In this document: piece after piece, positions 13,300 through 26,767 of the stretch
Layout of the letters: the number at the start of each line of letters is the position of its first letter
How positions within the stretch are numbered: position 1 is the stretch's first letter
Source: Tetrahymena thermophila SB210
Lineage: Eukaryota > Ciliophora > Oligohymenophorea > Hymenostomatida > Tetrahymenidae
DNA: 64,000 nucleotides
NCBI RefSeq assembly: GCF_000189635.1
Contig: NW_002476559.1
Coordinates: 1,178,001 to 1,242,000, forward strand
Direction of reading: 5' to 3'
Notes under the pieces: generated by a model
Databases searched by the model: none
What the model was told of the DNA's origin: nothing
Seen by the model: the letters and a program-made list of their open reading frames with translations, nothing else
Translations under genes and position numbers: made by a program

Positions 13300-16016
13300 T
13301 AGCTTAAAAAATGAAATTAAAAAACGCAATAAAACTGTTAAATTTATTTATTATTTAAATAAAAAAAACATTTTTAAAGAATCTTATTACTAATAAGCTA
13401 TTTTAAAGAATTATTACTATCATTTACATTTTTACTACTTTATATTTTTTAAATTGATATTTATTTTTTTACTCTAGATTAGTAATTGTAAACATATGAA
13501 ATAATGCTTGACTGCGCAAAGCTCTCAATCACTTTTTAGTAATTTAAAATTATTATAGAACTATCATTATTTTGAAATTACACTGATTGGGCAAATATTT
13601 GATCAGCAAAATTTTATTAATATCAGTAATAAAAATTATGAGTCAAAATTATTCTTTTGATGATATATTTTAAAATGATATGTCTAGTTAGATGTATTAT
13701 ATTTTTTATGAATAAATGAGATTTTTATAATTTAATTTATTAAAATATGTATTTTTAACTCACTTAAACAAATTCATAAGTAGTTATTTTCTATTTTACA
13801 TAAATTTAATTGTGTTTTAATTCATCAATATATATATATATATTGTATAATTCTTGTTGCGATGTATTGATATCCCATGGCTTATGCATTCCACTTATCT
13901 TATTTAAAATAATAGTTCATAATTTTATAATTTGACTTTATTAGTTTTTTTGAATTTTAACACTACTTAAAATTGAAAAAAATAATAGTTAATTAATATT
14001 ATTACTATTTATAAAATCATAGACAAATTAATTTTTGTAAAAAAAAAATCTACTTGATCACTGAATGACCAAGTATTTTTAAAGACTTTCTTAGCAACAT
14101 AAAATAAGTTTAATTCTCATTTATAAATTTGATTTATACAAGAATAAAATAAAACGATAAATTAATAAAACATTTTTTAGATTTTTTTTTATTCATTACA
14201 ATTTACTCGTCAGTTTGGATATATTAATTAAATAATCCTCATTTATTGAAATTTACATTTATTTACATAAGTCTTTGTATATATATTAGTAATAAGCAGT
14301 AGATATTTCAGGATCGTGTCTAAGAATAATGTTAGGATTTATAATTAATTTATTATTATAAATAATGATATCTTCATCTAATTTTAGTTTTTATATTTTT
14401 AATCCTGCATGAATGAATTGTGTTATTATTTATTCAATTTAACTTAAAAATTGTGTGTGATTGCATTTTGTTGCTTATTTTCTATTTTGTATCTTTTCAG
14501 AGCAAATATAAATAGCTACATTGACCTCTTCGTTATTGTAGTATTTATTTGTACCAAAATACTTTATTTTACAAAATTTCAGTTTAGAATTATTGCTTAG
14601 CAAGCAATTAAATATATCTTATATTTGTTATATTATTCCATTATATGTTTTAGGAATTTACTTAGGTATTTACAATTTAGATTGATCTAATAATTTCTAA
14701 TTTTCTTCATCATTGATTTGTACGTTTTGATTTGCTTAATTGAATTATTTTTATGAAAAAAATTTGAAATAGCTCTTGATTTTTTAAAGTTTACTATTAA
14801 TATAAAATTAAACTTTATTAATTTTGATATCTTAATCAGCATTATCTTTATACCTAATGACACGTTAAGAGATGTTAAACTCTTAATCCTCATAATTTTT
14901 CAAATAAAATTTTATTTATTTACTGAAAACAAAGTATAAATTTGAGTAATTAGCTTACTCTGATTTGCTTCTAGACTTTGATATAAGCTCAAGTATATTT
15001 TCTACTTATTATGAATATTGTTGAGATTGAGACAATAGCTCTCTCTCGTATTATCTCTACATATAATTATATCTGTCAGTAATCCTATTCGCATAAATTA
15101 CACTCAAAATGAAAAATATAATTGAAGCGATATCTAGTAAAGCTTTATCCTGTTTATTATTTACTGGAATTTTCTATTATTAAGTTAAACTATTTCCTTA
15201 ACTTAAGATATCTTCCTTATTGTTTTAATCTATAATTTATTCATCTTTATGTCTTAAATTTCTACTATTAAACTTAAGCTACTAATCTAAATTACTAAAG
15301 TCATTTTAGACCATTTTATTTTCTTTATGTTCAATTCCTTCAGACTAGCACTAAGATGTTGCAATTATTATAAGCAGTAATAATAATAATCTTAATAAAT
15401 ATTTCTTATCTTTCATTTACTTTTGTTTTATCTTTATTCAGAGTTTTACGTTTTAGAAAATTAAAAAAATTTAATTAAAAAAATTAGTGAAAAAAAAAGA
15501 TACATAGATTGATTGTTATTTTTGATATCAAAAATAATAAAAAATTTGAAAATATGACTGAATTTGATAATGAAAAGTATTTATTTATTAAATAAATTAA
15601 GAATTAATAATTTGAAAAGAATTTATTGAAAAATCTTAGTTTGAAATCAATTATAATTTTAAACATAAATTATCAGTTTGTTAAATATGTGCATAGGTAC
15701 TCTCATTAATATTTATAAAATTAGGTTTTTTTTTAAATAAAATGAAATAGTAAAAAAAAAAAACATCAATAATTTAATCAGTCAGTTAGTTAGTCAATAA
15801 TCAGAAAATCCAAATTATTTTTGGCATTTTAATTTATAATAAAATGAATTTAGGAATATCGTTCTATATATACACAACATAGTGCAAGCTTATTATCTTT
15901 AGAAAACGAATACTTTCTTGATAATATTTAAATTTTAGATCCTTACATAATTAATTAATTTATTAATTATTGATAGAAATTAGTTTTTTTTAAATCAATT
16001 TTAAGCATAAATATTA
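13300..16016. other. Long AT-rich intergenic region
   Basis: No coding sequence is supported in these 2.7 kb. Contents are A/T runs, a short TA repeat near 13830, and one compact hairpin (listed separately). Short frames here, such as a hydrophobic one on the minus strand at 14687-14893, have intergenic base composition and no splice context. The right end should contain the promoter of the RCC1 gene. Confidence 0.6.
14052..14074. repeat. Short imperfect hairpin
   Basis: Two 9-base arms, ACTTGATCA and TGACCAAGT, pair at eight of nine positions around a 5-base loop. A-runs lie upstream and T-runs downstream, so the stem could extend weakly. It is G+C-richer than its surroundings. It could be part of a transcript end or a chance palindrome; no function is claimed. 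Confidence 0.3.
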
Positions 16017-19000
16017 ATGAATAGTAGAAAAACTCAATATGATAAAATTGCAGCCAGCTTGAATAACTCAGCTGCAATCGATAAAAATGGTGAAGTATAT
16101 GTTTGGGGTTTAGCGAAGACGGGTATATTAGGCGATAATATTACTACAAATCAAGTATATGGACTGTTTTTATATAAATCATCACTTATATTTGTCTAAA
16201 TTATTGGAGAATGGATTATGAATTTTATCAAATTTAAAATATTTAGCTTTTAAAAGGTTTCTTAAATGCAATATTATTTTGTTAATAAAAAAGTATCAAC
16301 CGACTTGCATGAATATCAAAGGTCTTAATTCATAATATAAGGCTGTACATATATCAATGGGTCTAAATCATATAGCAGTAATTGTAAACTATGCGATCTT
16401 AGATTTAATTGATTTCAATAATATTCCACCCTCGTCAATTTAAGTAAAAACTATATATTTATTTTTCTAAATCAAGCTAAGTTAAGAGCATTTTGTTTTA
16501 ACATATTATATTTGTTTTCTTATGGAATTTAAAATAAATGATTTGATTATTTATTTATTTACATCTTTAAAAATATTAGAGTATTTTAGATGCACACTCA
16601 AAATAAATGGCTTAATTAGATTTAGATGTCCTTAAGTATTTTTAGTCACAGCTAAAATAGCAAAGATTTATTGAAAGAAAATAAATGGAAGACTTTTTTA
16701 GATAAAAAAAATTTCCTTTGGAGAAGGATTAAAATTAATAATTATCTTCTGTAGGTTTTTCAGTATCACAAGTCTAGGAATTCTATGATTTCTTTTGTAT
16801 GAAAGATCCTACCTTATTTAACTTAGTAGAGTATTTTTACCAAACAAACAAAACTAAGATAAAAGGTTAAAAACTTATAGTTTGGGGTATATCTGACTCT
16901 GGAAGATTAGGATTAAGAAAAGAGACATTAGAAAGTAAAATTAATTATTTAATAATTAACTAATATCAAAAAATTATTTTAAATAATTGAAAAAATATTT
17001 ATTTGAATCATCATTTTAACCAACAACACTAAAATAAAAAGAAGAAAGAAACTAATTCAATGAATGAATGATTCAATTATACATTTACTGATTTATAGAT
17101 TCTTATTTTGTTTAATATTTCTAAAAATAATAATTTTCAATAGTTTAGTCTGTTCATTATCATAATAAATACTTTAAATTTTTTAATAAATAGATATGTA
17201 AAATAATATTTATCAATATAAATTTATTTCTACAAATTATAATTAAAAAAAAAATTCATCTTCCCTTTATTTATACAGAAATATGAATTATTAATAATAT
17301 TATAATAAAAGTTAAATAAAAAAACAAAGTCAGAAGAAGAGGTTAAAAGTAATAGGAAAACACAAGTGAAAGTGAGTAAGAAGACGACGATCAATTTTAA
17401 AAAAATGAAAATGCATAGTCTTTTGTTGTAATTATTTTTAAAATTATATTATTTGAAAGCCTTTCTCATAATAATAAATAAAATAAAATTATTTATAAAT
17501 TATTAATTATAAAAAAGAGGAGCTATGTTAATAAAACTGAAATAAACGAAGAAATAAAAGATGGTATCAAGCATGTATCGTGTGGTCACCATCATACCTT
17601 AGTAATTACTGATTAAGGCACTATATTTTATTTTGGTATGGGAACTCAAGGTAAGTTATTTTTACTTCGTGAATGTCAGTTATTATTACAAAATAAATCT
17701 AAAATATAAAAAGGGTAACTTGGTAATGAAAATTTTGTTAATGTATATGAGCCAACAGAGCTTTTAGTATGGCCTAAAAGAAAATTTATTTAGGTAGCCT
17801 GTGGTTCGTCTCATTCTATGGCATTAACTGACAATGGTTAAATTTTTACTTGGGGCAAGAATACAAGAGGTTAGCTTGGTCAAGGCCACCGTAACGATTA
17901 ATTAAAACCAACTATGATTATTATTGAAGTTATGGCTACAAGCATTTGTTCTGGAGACTAACATTCAGCTTTCATTTCAGATGAAAAAGAATTATACAGT
18001 AAATACTTTTTTTATAATCTTATGATTTTTTAATTGCTTTATGTTTGCTTTAAAGCTTGGGGAAATGGTTAATACTTTCGTCTTGGACATGGTGTTACAA
18101 CTGATGAACTATACCCGAAAAAGGTTGTAGTATTAGAAGATGTTTATGTTACTCATGTAAGTTGTGGCATGACTCATACTCTTGCAATTACGAACGAAGG
18201 GTAGCTTATTTAATTTTATAAATTTTTTATTTCACAAAAAAAATATCTAAAGGTTTGTTTATGCTTGGGGCGATGGCATGTCTGGTAAACTGGGCGTTTA
18301 AGAAAACAACAAAAGTCTTCATTTACCCACAAGGGTAGGAATGAACGAAGTAAAATTCAGGAAAAAGGTTTATTATCAAGTAAAAAAAGCTATTTAATAT
18401 TATATACTTGTTTAAAAAAATAATTTTCTTTATTTATTTAAAAAAATATAGGTTAGTGCAGGTGGGCTACATTCTATGGCTCTAACTGATTAAGGTATTT
18501 TATATTCTTGGGGATCTAGCAAAGGAGGTGTGCTAGGTATAGGATTTCAAAGAGATAACAAAGATTGCTATTCTCTTCCATAAAAAATAAGGACAGTCGC
18601 CAAAATTTAATCGAAAAATCCTAAATAAATTTAATTTTTCTCAATAAAAAAATTTTTAAAGGAGCAAAGAATCTTAGAATAATAAAAAATTAAAGATATT
18701 TAATAAGAAAATGATGATGATAATGATGCTGCTATGTAAAAAGGCGATGAAAGTTTGTCATTTATGGGTTAAGGAGCTGTTGATTAAGCCGATTATGAAA
18801 TAAATTTTATAGAAGAAGTTTATCCATTAAAATTAATTTTTGATAATCTTTCAAAAGCTGTAAATATTTTATTTAATTACTAATCATTCATTCTTTAAAA
18901 TATTATAAAAATAAATAAGCTTATATAAGACAACAATGAAAAAGATACCCATAAAAAAATCATTTTTATAGTTGCCTCTGCAAATAATTCATTTTTTATT

Positions 19001-21157
19001 TCTGATATTGGTCAAATTCATGCTTGTGGCAGTCCGAAAAAAGGGCTTTTAATTATGGATCCTAAAAATGAAAAACTGATAATAAGAAAGAAAAAACTAG
19101 TTTTGGCACAGAAAGATTTTGAGGGTACATAAGTAGGAGTATAGTCTATAGGGGGTGATAATAGCTCGGTTGGGTATTCAAGATCAAATATGCCAAGAGC
19201 TCCAAGCATAAGTTAAAGAAAATAGAGTAGTATAAAATCAAACACATTAGGATCTGTTTAGCAAAAAAATTAGAAAAAAAATAAATAATAGCCTGAATAA
19301 AATTATAGTTTAATTTTTGATTTTCCTTTTTTAATACCTTACTTCAAAAATAAAATTATTTTCATGTCTTGTTCATACACTCATGCTATAGCTATCTCTC
19401 ATAAGTAAATTTTATTTGAATAGTTCAAATGATTAATCCAAATTAAAAAAAAGAGGTGTGGCTTATAGTTGGGGCAGCAACAAGTATTACTAGCTCGGTT
19501 TAGGTTACATGTGTAAATATAATCATATTCCTTAAAAAATATAAGGAGCTTTAGAAACAAAAAGAATTATTATGAGCACTTGCAGTGACAGATTTTCTGC
19601 TTTACTGACTGACAAAGGAGAAATTTGGACATTTGGAACAAGTGACAGTGGTGTTTTAGGACATGATGAAAAAAATTATTATGTAGTGAGTGAACCTAAA
19701 ATGATTAACGATATTCCACCCATGATATTTTTGGCTTCAGGTCCTTAAGGAATGATGGCAATTACAGAATAAAAAAGATAAATATATGCATGGGGAAATA
19801 ATCTGTATGGTTAATTGGGTAAAAATATTTTATTCATTTTTAAATGAAACTAATTAAAATCATTTGAACAGTGTTTTAAGCTGAGATAAATTGATGTATA
19901 AAATTATTATTTTAAATGGAGTTTAATTATTTTAAATGAGTTAAAGTAATTATTAATTCATTCGTTATTTTTAGTTAAATTTTAAAAAAATAAGATAGAT
20001 AGTTATTAATTATGATATAATTAAACCAAATTTTTACTAAATATCTTCATTCTAAAATTATTATTATATCTCTTCATCATAAAGTTATATGTAAAGAAAA
20101 ATTATTATATTTTAAATAAATTAACTATTTTGCTCCTTTTATTGATTTATAGTATTAGGGATCGAATTGATTTAAAATATATCCATCATTTTATTTATTT
20201 TTTATTAATTTTAGAAATTTAGAATTAACAATTTAATTTTTAAAAAAGGAATTTAAATTACAAATAATAATATGAATATGAACTAATTTGGGCCAGACAT
20301 TGACATTGATGATTCTTAAGATGAGATCAAGTAAAAAGAAAAGAAAATAGATTTAGATGAATAGAATAAAAAAATAACTAAAAATTAAATCATCTATAAG
20401 CCTTAGAAAGTCAAAATTGAAAATGATAGAAAAGTATTTATTTTTAATTTTTTGAAATATGTTTTAAGTGATTTTGATCTAGATATAAATAAGATAAATT
20501 GGTATGGGTATGTTTCATAGTGTAGCTATTGATGACTTAGGACATTTATATTCTTGTGGTTTAAGAAAATTCTCTGGTTTAGCTGAATCTCTAAGTAAAG
20601 AAGGACTTTCTGGATTTGATGACACCTTTATTTATTTAAAAAAAGACCATATGTTAAATCATTAATTTTAGCAAGTTTCTGTATCTGAATACCATACTTT
20701 AGCATTGACATAAGACTAAACAGGGGAATTTAATAATGTACTTCTTTCTTTCTAAATTTATTTGAGACTTTTTATAATTGCAAAATATTTTTTATAAACA
20801 ATTAATTAGGTTGTGTTTGGGTGGGGATTATGTAATTTGGGCAATTTGTGTTTGAAAGACCAAAAAGAAATTCAACAAGCTATGAAAGATATGAAATATT
20901 AAATGAAAGATTTTGACTTGAATGAACCATTAAAGGAAATGTTTACACTTCCTATTAACCTCACTTAGATCAACAAGTTTAAAGACTGTGATAATATTGT
21001 GTATATTTCAGCAGGTTTAATGCATAATTTAGCTATGAATAAAAATGGTAAAGTTTTCTCTTGGGGTTCCTTTTAAAATGGGAGACTTGGTATTTCAACA
21101 ACAAATTTGAATTTACCTCCTGATTAATTTTTCACAACTGAGCCATAAATCGTTTCT
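16017..21157 (+). other. RCC1 beta-propeller region of the fusion gene
   Basis: Each blade shows the pattern G..H..AL...G..(Y/F).WG....GQLG. I count about eleven blades up to 19818: WGLAKTG, WGISDSG, FGMGTQG, WGKNTRG, WGNGQY, WGDGMSG, WGSSKGG, CGSPKKG, WGSNKYY, FGTSDSG and WGNNLYG. Three more follow after 20249: CGLRKFS, WGLCNLG and WGSFQNG. Fourteen would make two complete seven-bladed propellers. The blade ending YGQLG at 19818 lacks its partner strands, and these appear after 20249 as KPQKVKI...IGMGMFHSVAI. This is the main reason for joining the two halves. Acidic inserts lie between blades at 16600-17430 and 18600-18860. Confidence 0.8.
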
Positions 21158-24100
21158 GTAATTTAAAAATAAATAGTTTTTATAAGAATTTGCTAATTAA
21201 TAGTTAATTAATAAAATCAATTTAGGTTTTATTTGATGAAACGAAAGACGAAAATGAAATGGATTTTCATGCAAATAGTAATTATGAGCCTTCATAAAAA
21301 AAGAGTACCTAAAGTAAAATGAAATCATAAGCAGCTAGTTATACTATGTCTAAGTAGAAAACAATGGCAAAAAATTCAGGAATTGCATAAAGCCATGGTT
21401 AATAGCAATAATAGCAAGGTGAAGAAGAAGAAGATGAAAATGATGATGATTATTAAGAATTTAATGATGCAGAAATTGATATCCTTGAGTAATCATCATT
21501 CGGATCTGATTCAAGTAAAGATGTTTTTTCTTCAGATACAAACATCAAAGCTGATGAAGATAGCCAAAATAATTCAATGAATAGTGATATGCAAAATAGC
21601 ATAGATTAAGATTTGAGCTAAATGCCAGATTTTAGTAAAAAATTAAATTTTAATTTTCTCTTTTTTTGTTTTAAGTGGATTTTTAAATATAAAAAATTTG
21701 ATGATAAATTAAATAACATCTTAATTATAAAAAAAAGATGAAGATGATGAAGTAAATTAAACTATTGATCAGATCAACTTATATTCTAAGCTACCTTAGA
21801 ATCACAAAAGATAAGATGAAGTAAAAAAAATTTCAATTCATTTAAAATTATTTGTATAAATTTAAATTTTGCTTTTTTGAAAGATACAAAAAAAAATTTG
21901 GAAAGAAGAAGACTCTTGCCTTGAAGAAAATTTGATCAAATAAGACAAAGACCTAGAAGATTTGGCTAAATAAATTATTTTTAAATCCTTGAAATTAATT
22001 TATGAAAATGAAAAAAACATTTTATAAGCTGAAAGTAAAATAGAGAGTATAATTTAAACTTAAATTAAAAATTAAGCAAATTAGAAGCAGTTAGAGTTAC
22101 TCGATAAACTTTATTTCAACATCCCTGCTTTTGTGATCAAAAATATCTAGTTATATGAAACTATTTTCAGCTTACTTTATTATCATCCTTGCTATATATT
22201 GAATTTGTTGAAAACAAACTCTTTGACTATATTCCACTTAAAATCTTTAATTAATGTGCTATTCAAGAATCCAATAGATGTTGGGCCTTCTAATTTTACA
22301 CTCATCACATTAACGATAGAGACATTTAAGCATGAGTACAAGCTTGGTTCCATTCATGTAAATAAAATATAACAAAATTTAATAAAATCTTAATTATTAT
22401 TTATAATAGATTAATGATATTAAAAACATCCAACAAAGCAGTCTTTTTTGGCATCTCTATACCTTGCTTTTTGAGAGATAAAAAACCACTGTTGAATACT
22501 TCAAAAAGTTAGTTTAAAACACTATTGGTCAAGATATATGTGTATAAATTTATATGGCAGCACGCTTATAACTTAATAAAGAGAATCCAAAACAGCTAAC
22601 AAACTTACTAGACTACCTATAAGGCACTCAAAAAGAAATTTAACTAAAATCTCAACTTCTTTTAAGAACAATTCAACGTATATTAATTTTCTTCTCATGA
22701 AAAATCTAAATATTTTGATTTTTTTTCAAACAAAATATAAAAGCTCTAATGTCTTAAATTGCAAACGATTTTTAGGATTTCAGTAACGCTAATTAATAAA
22801 TTTTCACAGAAGAGCTTATTTTCGTCCACAATAAAATAGTAAACTTTGCTAAAAAATATTCTCTTAAAAAACATGCATAGATCATTAGAAAAGAAAAATT
22901 TTAAGAAAAGGAGAATGATATTTAAAAAAAAGATGAAAACCAATTTTTTATAGACAGATAAATTTAAAAGAAATTGTAATACTTGGAATTATCTCTAGAT
23001 AATAAACTCAACAATTTTATATTTTTAATTTCCTACGGATTTATGATCTACATGATTGAAAACCTAGAATAATTTGGCATCGAAATAGAAGCTAATTACT
23101 TACCTATTTTAAAATCTCCAAACAACATAAAAGTGATAGCTGAGCTATTGGAGAGATTCATTACAAAATGTAATTAATTAATTGAATTTATTTTGCTTCC
23201 TTTTTTAATCCCATTTTTTTTCTTTTCTTATTTAAATAGCTTCCATTAAGATCAATAACAAGAGCTTTGATGATATAAATTAGTATTTGCTTGAAAGAAA
23301 AGAGATAAAAAAACAAACAAAAAAGAAAACTAATGAAAACTTTGATACTAAAAGAATAAATTTGGCCAAACAAACAACAAATTAAAAATTAAAAGGAGGT
23401 TCAGATACTGAATAATCATCTAACGATGAAGACAGCATCAACAGTCCTGAAGATAATGGAAATTTTTTTTAAGAAACTTAAGATGAGTCATAAGACGATG
23501 ATCTAAATCTAGATGCTATTATTGACAAGCTCTAAAAATCACTATATCATGAATCAGATTATGAACTATCAGTTAGTTAAATACAATCACAAGTTGAATA
23601 AAGCTCAAGTTTGAAAACTCATTTTTTGCAAGTTTCGTTGGGCACACTTTTCTAAATGCATAACATTTATTCATAAAATCATAGCAACAGTGATCTTTTC
23701 GTTATAACAAAAGACAGTAAAAAATTTAGAAAAAAAACAAAAAAATATCAACAAAATTAATAATATTTAATTTAATTATAATTATTTTAGTATAATACAA
23801 TTTAATATTTAAATCAATTAATTTATATTTAAAAATAAAATAACAAAATAGAGGTAGAAAAAGCTTAAATCAATGAAGAATTCAAAAAGTTTGACCCTAT
23901 TTATATAATTTTTTCTTATTTATAATTCGAATCGATTAATGTAGAGGATTTTCAGACAGAAATTTTAGAAAGAAAAGTGAATTTAAAACTTTCTAGTGAT
24001 TTAAATTACTTTTCATATTAGATACTTAAAATAACAGATTTCTATAAGTAAATTTAATGATTTTATGTCCACTTACTTACTTAGTTACAATAATATTTTA

Positions 24101-25930
24101 TTAAATATTAAGGTGTTAAGATTGTAAAGCTATTTTACCTATTCATTATCTACCTTCAAATCAATAACTTATCATTAAGAAAATAAAAACTGACATGAGA
24201 GAATAATGGAAATGTTCTAAGGTATTTATAAATTCATTTGATATAAATTATAAGAAAAAGGAATTGAAATAACATATTAAAAAAATTTAGGGACATTTGA
24301 ATAGTTTAAAGAACTATATGTGTACAGAATTCACTTGTGATGAGTTTATTGAAGAAGATGCAATTAAAAACTTCAGAGTCATAAAATATTATAATGTATC
24401 AAAAGAGTATAATGCTAGCTTCTATAAAAATAAAGAATAAAACAAACTAAATCAGCCTGATGGAATGGACTATGAAGATGACGAACTTACAAAGAAAGAA
24501 ATATTGACGTTAATATATAAGATCCTTAAGAACTGTGATCCACTTAAAGAAGGAGAGAATGAATATTAATTTTTTGAAAAATTTTCTAAGAAGCCTAGAT
24601 TGAGAGAAAATCCAGATCTTAAAAACTCTGTAATTTAATTATTGGAAGAGTTAAAGAAAGGATTGTAAATCTATGATGATGAGGAAATTGATTATTAAAA
24701 TTAAAGTGATCACAATTTTGATAAAATGAGAAATAATTAAGATTAAGATGAATTAGAATCATAAGGCACAGACGACGATAGAGAAAAAGAAAATAAAAAA
24801 TAAATTATGTGGAACGAAAAGTTTAAATATTATAAAGATATGCTAGGAAAGGTACATACATAATTATATTCTATTTCTTTTACTAATACAAAAAACAAAA
24901 TATTTTAAATCATTTTAGAAAACATTTTATTTTCATCAAAATAATTTTAATCCAAACATTATTTTTATTATTTGGATTTTTTTTTATCCTAAAATTAAAT
25001 AAATAATAATTATTAAACGTTATCACCTAATAATAAACTAATATTTTATTCTTAAAAAAAATATTTACTTAAATAATACAAAATGTAATAAAAATGAATT
25101 TTTTTACTTAAAATCTTTTTGTTGTTATTGCTTAAAAAATTATTTATAAAATTTATATTCTACTGTTACTAAAATAAAAAAATTATATAGGTAATTGATA
25201 ACAGGAGAGTTCATAGTTAAAAATAAAGATTAGTAAAAAAAGCTTTAACTCACGCAGATGCTTTGCTTCTGGAGAATATAGCTAAACTTTAGGATATGTA
25301 ATAAATAATTTGATTTTAAAATATTTTTAGTTATATTTTTCCTTTGTTTTTTTTAAAGTGTGATTAAGAAGTAAAAAACACTTGCTATTTTAATAAACTC
25401 TTTGATTCCAGAATCTGTCAAGTAGAATTTGAAGTATCAATAAAAACTTTAGGAGCTTGAAGAGGGACCTAAAGGCAAGGATTAAAAGTAAGAGAAAGGA
25501 AATAAATAGAGCGATACTGATTTTAAAAAACCTGATTCGTTTGCATATTACACTACATAAAAGTTATTTAAAAAGAAAGCCTTGATTTCTATATGCTTTA
25601 GTTAATAAAATCAATAAATTATTGAAATGTAATAAATAAATATAAATTAATTCAAAATGATTAATAAATTTTTTATTTATATAAATTTTAAATAGAGAAA
25701 AATCAATCAAATTTTATATATTCTGCAATAATGAAGGAAGCTTTGAGATATTAATTGTTTATGCTAAAGAAGAGTTTTTAGATAATTTTACTTCTTATAA
25801 CAGGCACTTGTATCCAAATAGAATGCTGCTGCATAAAATATATATATCAGTTGCTTAATATAGAGAAATGAAAAGATTAGAATACACTAAAACTAAGTAA
25901 AACCTTTATCATTTTAATTAATATGATTGA
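16017..25930 (+). CDS. Giant RCC1-repeat / IQGAP-like RasGAP fusion protein
   Basis: About 2363 residues in 25 exons: 16017-16154, 16294-16443, 16580-16934, 17330-17427, 17518-17650, 17714-17998, 18056-18200, 18253-18379, 18452-18859, 18920-19404, 19454-19818, 20249-20433, 20483-20737, 20810-21157, 21226-21634, 21738-21820, 21884-22357, 22410-22677, 22744-23169, 23240-23716, 23852-24047, 24113-24221, 24291-24851, 25191-25297/25359-25628 and 25696-25930. The sum is divisible by three. RCC1 repeats are clear: VYVWGLAKTGILG, IFTWGKNTRGQLG, SCGMTHTLAI and others, about 14 in all, interrupted by acidic loops. An acidic linker, an IQGAP/RasGAP-like helical domain and a RasGAP_C-like C-terminus follow. 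The product probably acts on a small GTPase, as scaffold, exchange factor or GAP; this is inference. If the 430-base intron 19819-20248 is wrong, the locus is two genes: 16017-19847 and 20272-25930. Confidence 0.78.
21884..25930 (+). other. IQGAP-like RasGAP and RasGAP_C region
   Basis: The segment from 22080 to 22570 reads LLYYHPCYILNLL..., then NPIDVGPSNFTLITL.IETF, then LYTLLFERQKTTVEYFKKLV. This follows the order of the IQGAP-type GAP-related domain: 'NP.YL..L', 'REEYLLL.LF' and 'LRQIL.PVV'. The C-terminal block at 25500-25830 (SFAYYTTQKLFKKKALISIC, then KFYIF...GSFEI) matches the RasGAP_C pattern 'YSAKKLHKKGVI...F.IS...G.FEV' of IQGAPs. The catalytic arginine finger cannot be assigned with certainty; IQGAPs themselves lack GAP activity and instead bind Rho-type GTPases. 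The alignment is from memory of the family, not from a search. Confidence 0.65.
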
Positions 25931-26767
25931 TATATTATTAAAGGCAAATAAACTTATCAAATTACCTTTTTAATTTTTATCTGCTACAAAATTAAGAATG
26001 AATTTTTTTTCAAGATGGTTTTTATTTAAGCGTAAAATGCACTTCATAAAAAAATATTACAAATTAAAAGTATGATCATGCAATTATTTGTTATTTAAAA
26101 AGAAGAATAAAATTAATAATTAAATTTCTGCTTTAGATAAATATTATCATTTTTCCCTTTCAAAAAAAATAAATTTTTAAAAATTTTCAAGATTCATAAA
26201 AATTATTTTTTAATACTAATTAAAAATAAATAATAAATTTAATAATTTAAAAAAATATTAGCATAACTTTCTCGACTGATACAATTAAGGTAACTTTTGA
26301 TATGAATAAATTAGTTCGCATACTATCAAAAAAAGAAGGAAAAATATTTTAATTGGTATGATATGATTGCTTAACTGTAAGAAATATTTTAAAAACCATG
26401 AGATCTTATTTACAAATTACTGTGGTATATATATATATATATATATATATACTTTATACTATTAAATAAATCAATAAAGAGATATTTACTTATTAATTAA
26501 AATATAAAACTATTCTTTTTTTAATTTTGCTTTCTTTAAATTAATAAATAATACAATTAAGTGAGTCATTATGTATGTATATAAATATTTATTTATATTT
26601 TGGTTATTTTTTAAATAATTTATTGAATATAGAAAATTTTAAAGTCTATTTATATCTAAAGAAAGTATTTTGTTTGATTATTAAAATGTATAAATTTTAT
26701 TTATTATGTTTTTTTTATTTTATTTTTTATAGTTGTTGAAAAAATTATTTTTAGTTTTGTTTTTATT
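25931..26767. other. Convergent intergenic region with TA repeat
   Basis: This 837-base region separates two convergent genes and should hold both 3' UTRs and polyadenylation sites. A perfect (TA)13 tract lies at 26426-26451. No other feature is supported. Confidence 0.6.
26426..26451. repeat. (TA)13 microsatellite
   Basis: Thirteen perfect TA units lie in the spacer between two convergent genes. Such tracts are prone to length change and to cruciform formation. Confidence 0.9.

Noticed and set aside
14687-14893. Minus-strand frame of 68 codons
   Set aside because: Ile/Lys/Asn-rich composition typical of random A+T, no splice partners, no motif; lies in an intergenic region.
18368-18451. 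Intron with donor GTTTAT at 18368
   Set aside because: A better GTAAAA donor twelve bases downstream (18380) is also in phase, so the exon is extended to 18379.
19454-19847. Gene end at TGA 19845-19847 with residues KNILFIFK after QLG
   Set aside because: The last eight residues start with a canonical GTAAAA donor and look like translated intron. Stopping there leaves an incomplete RCC1 blade.
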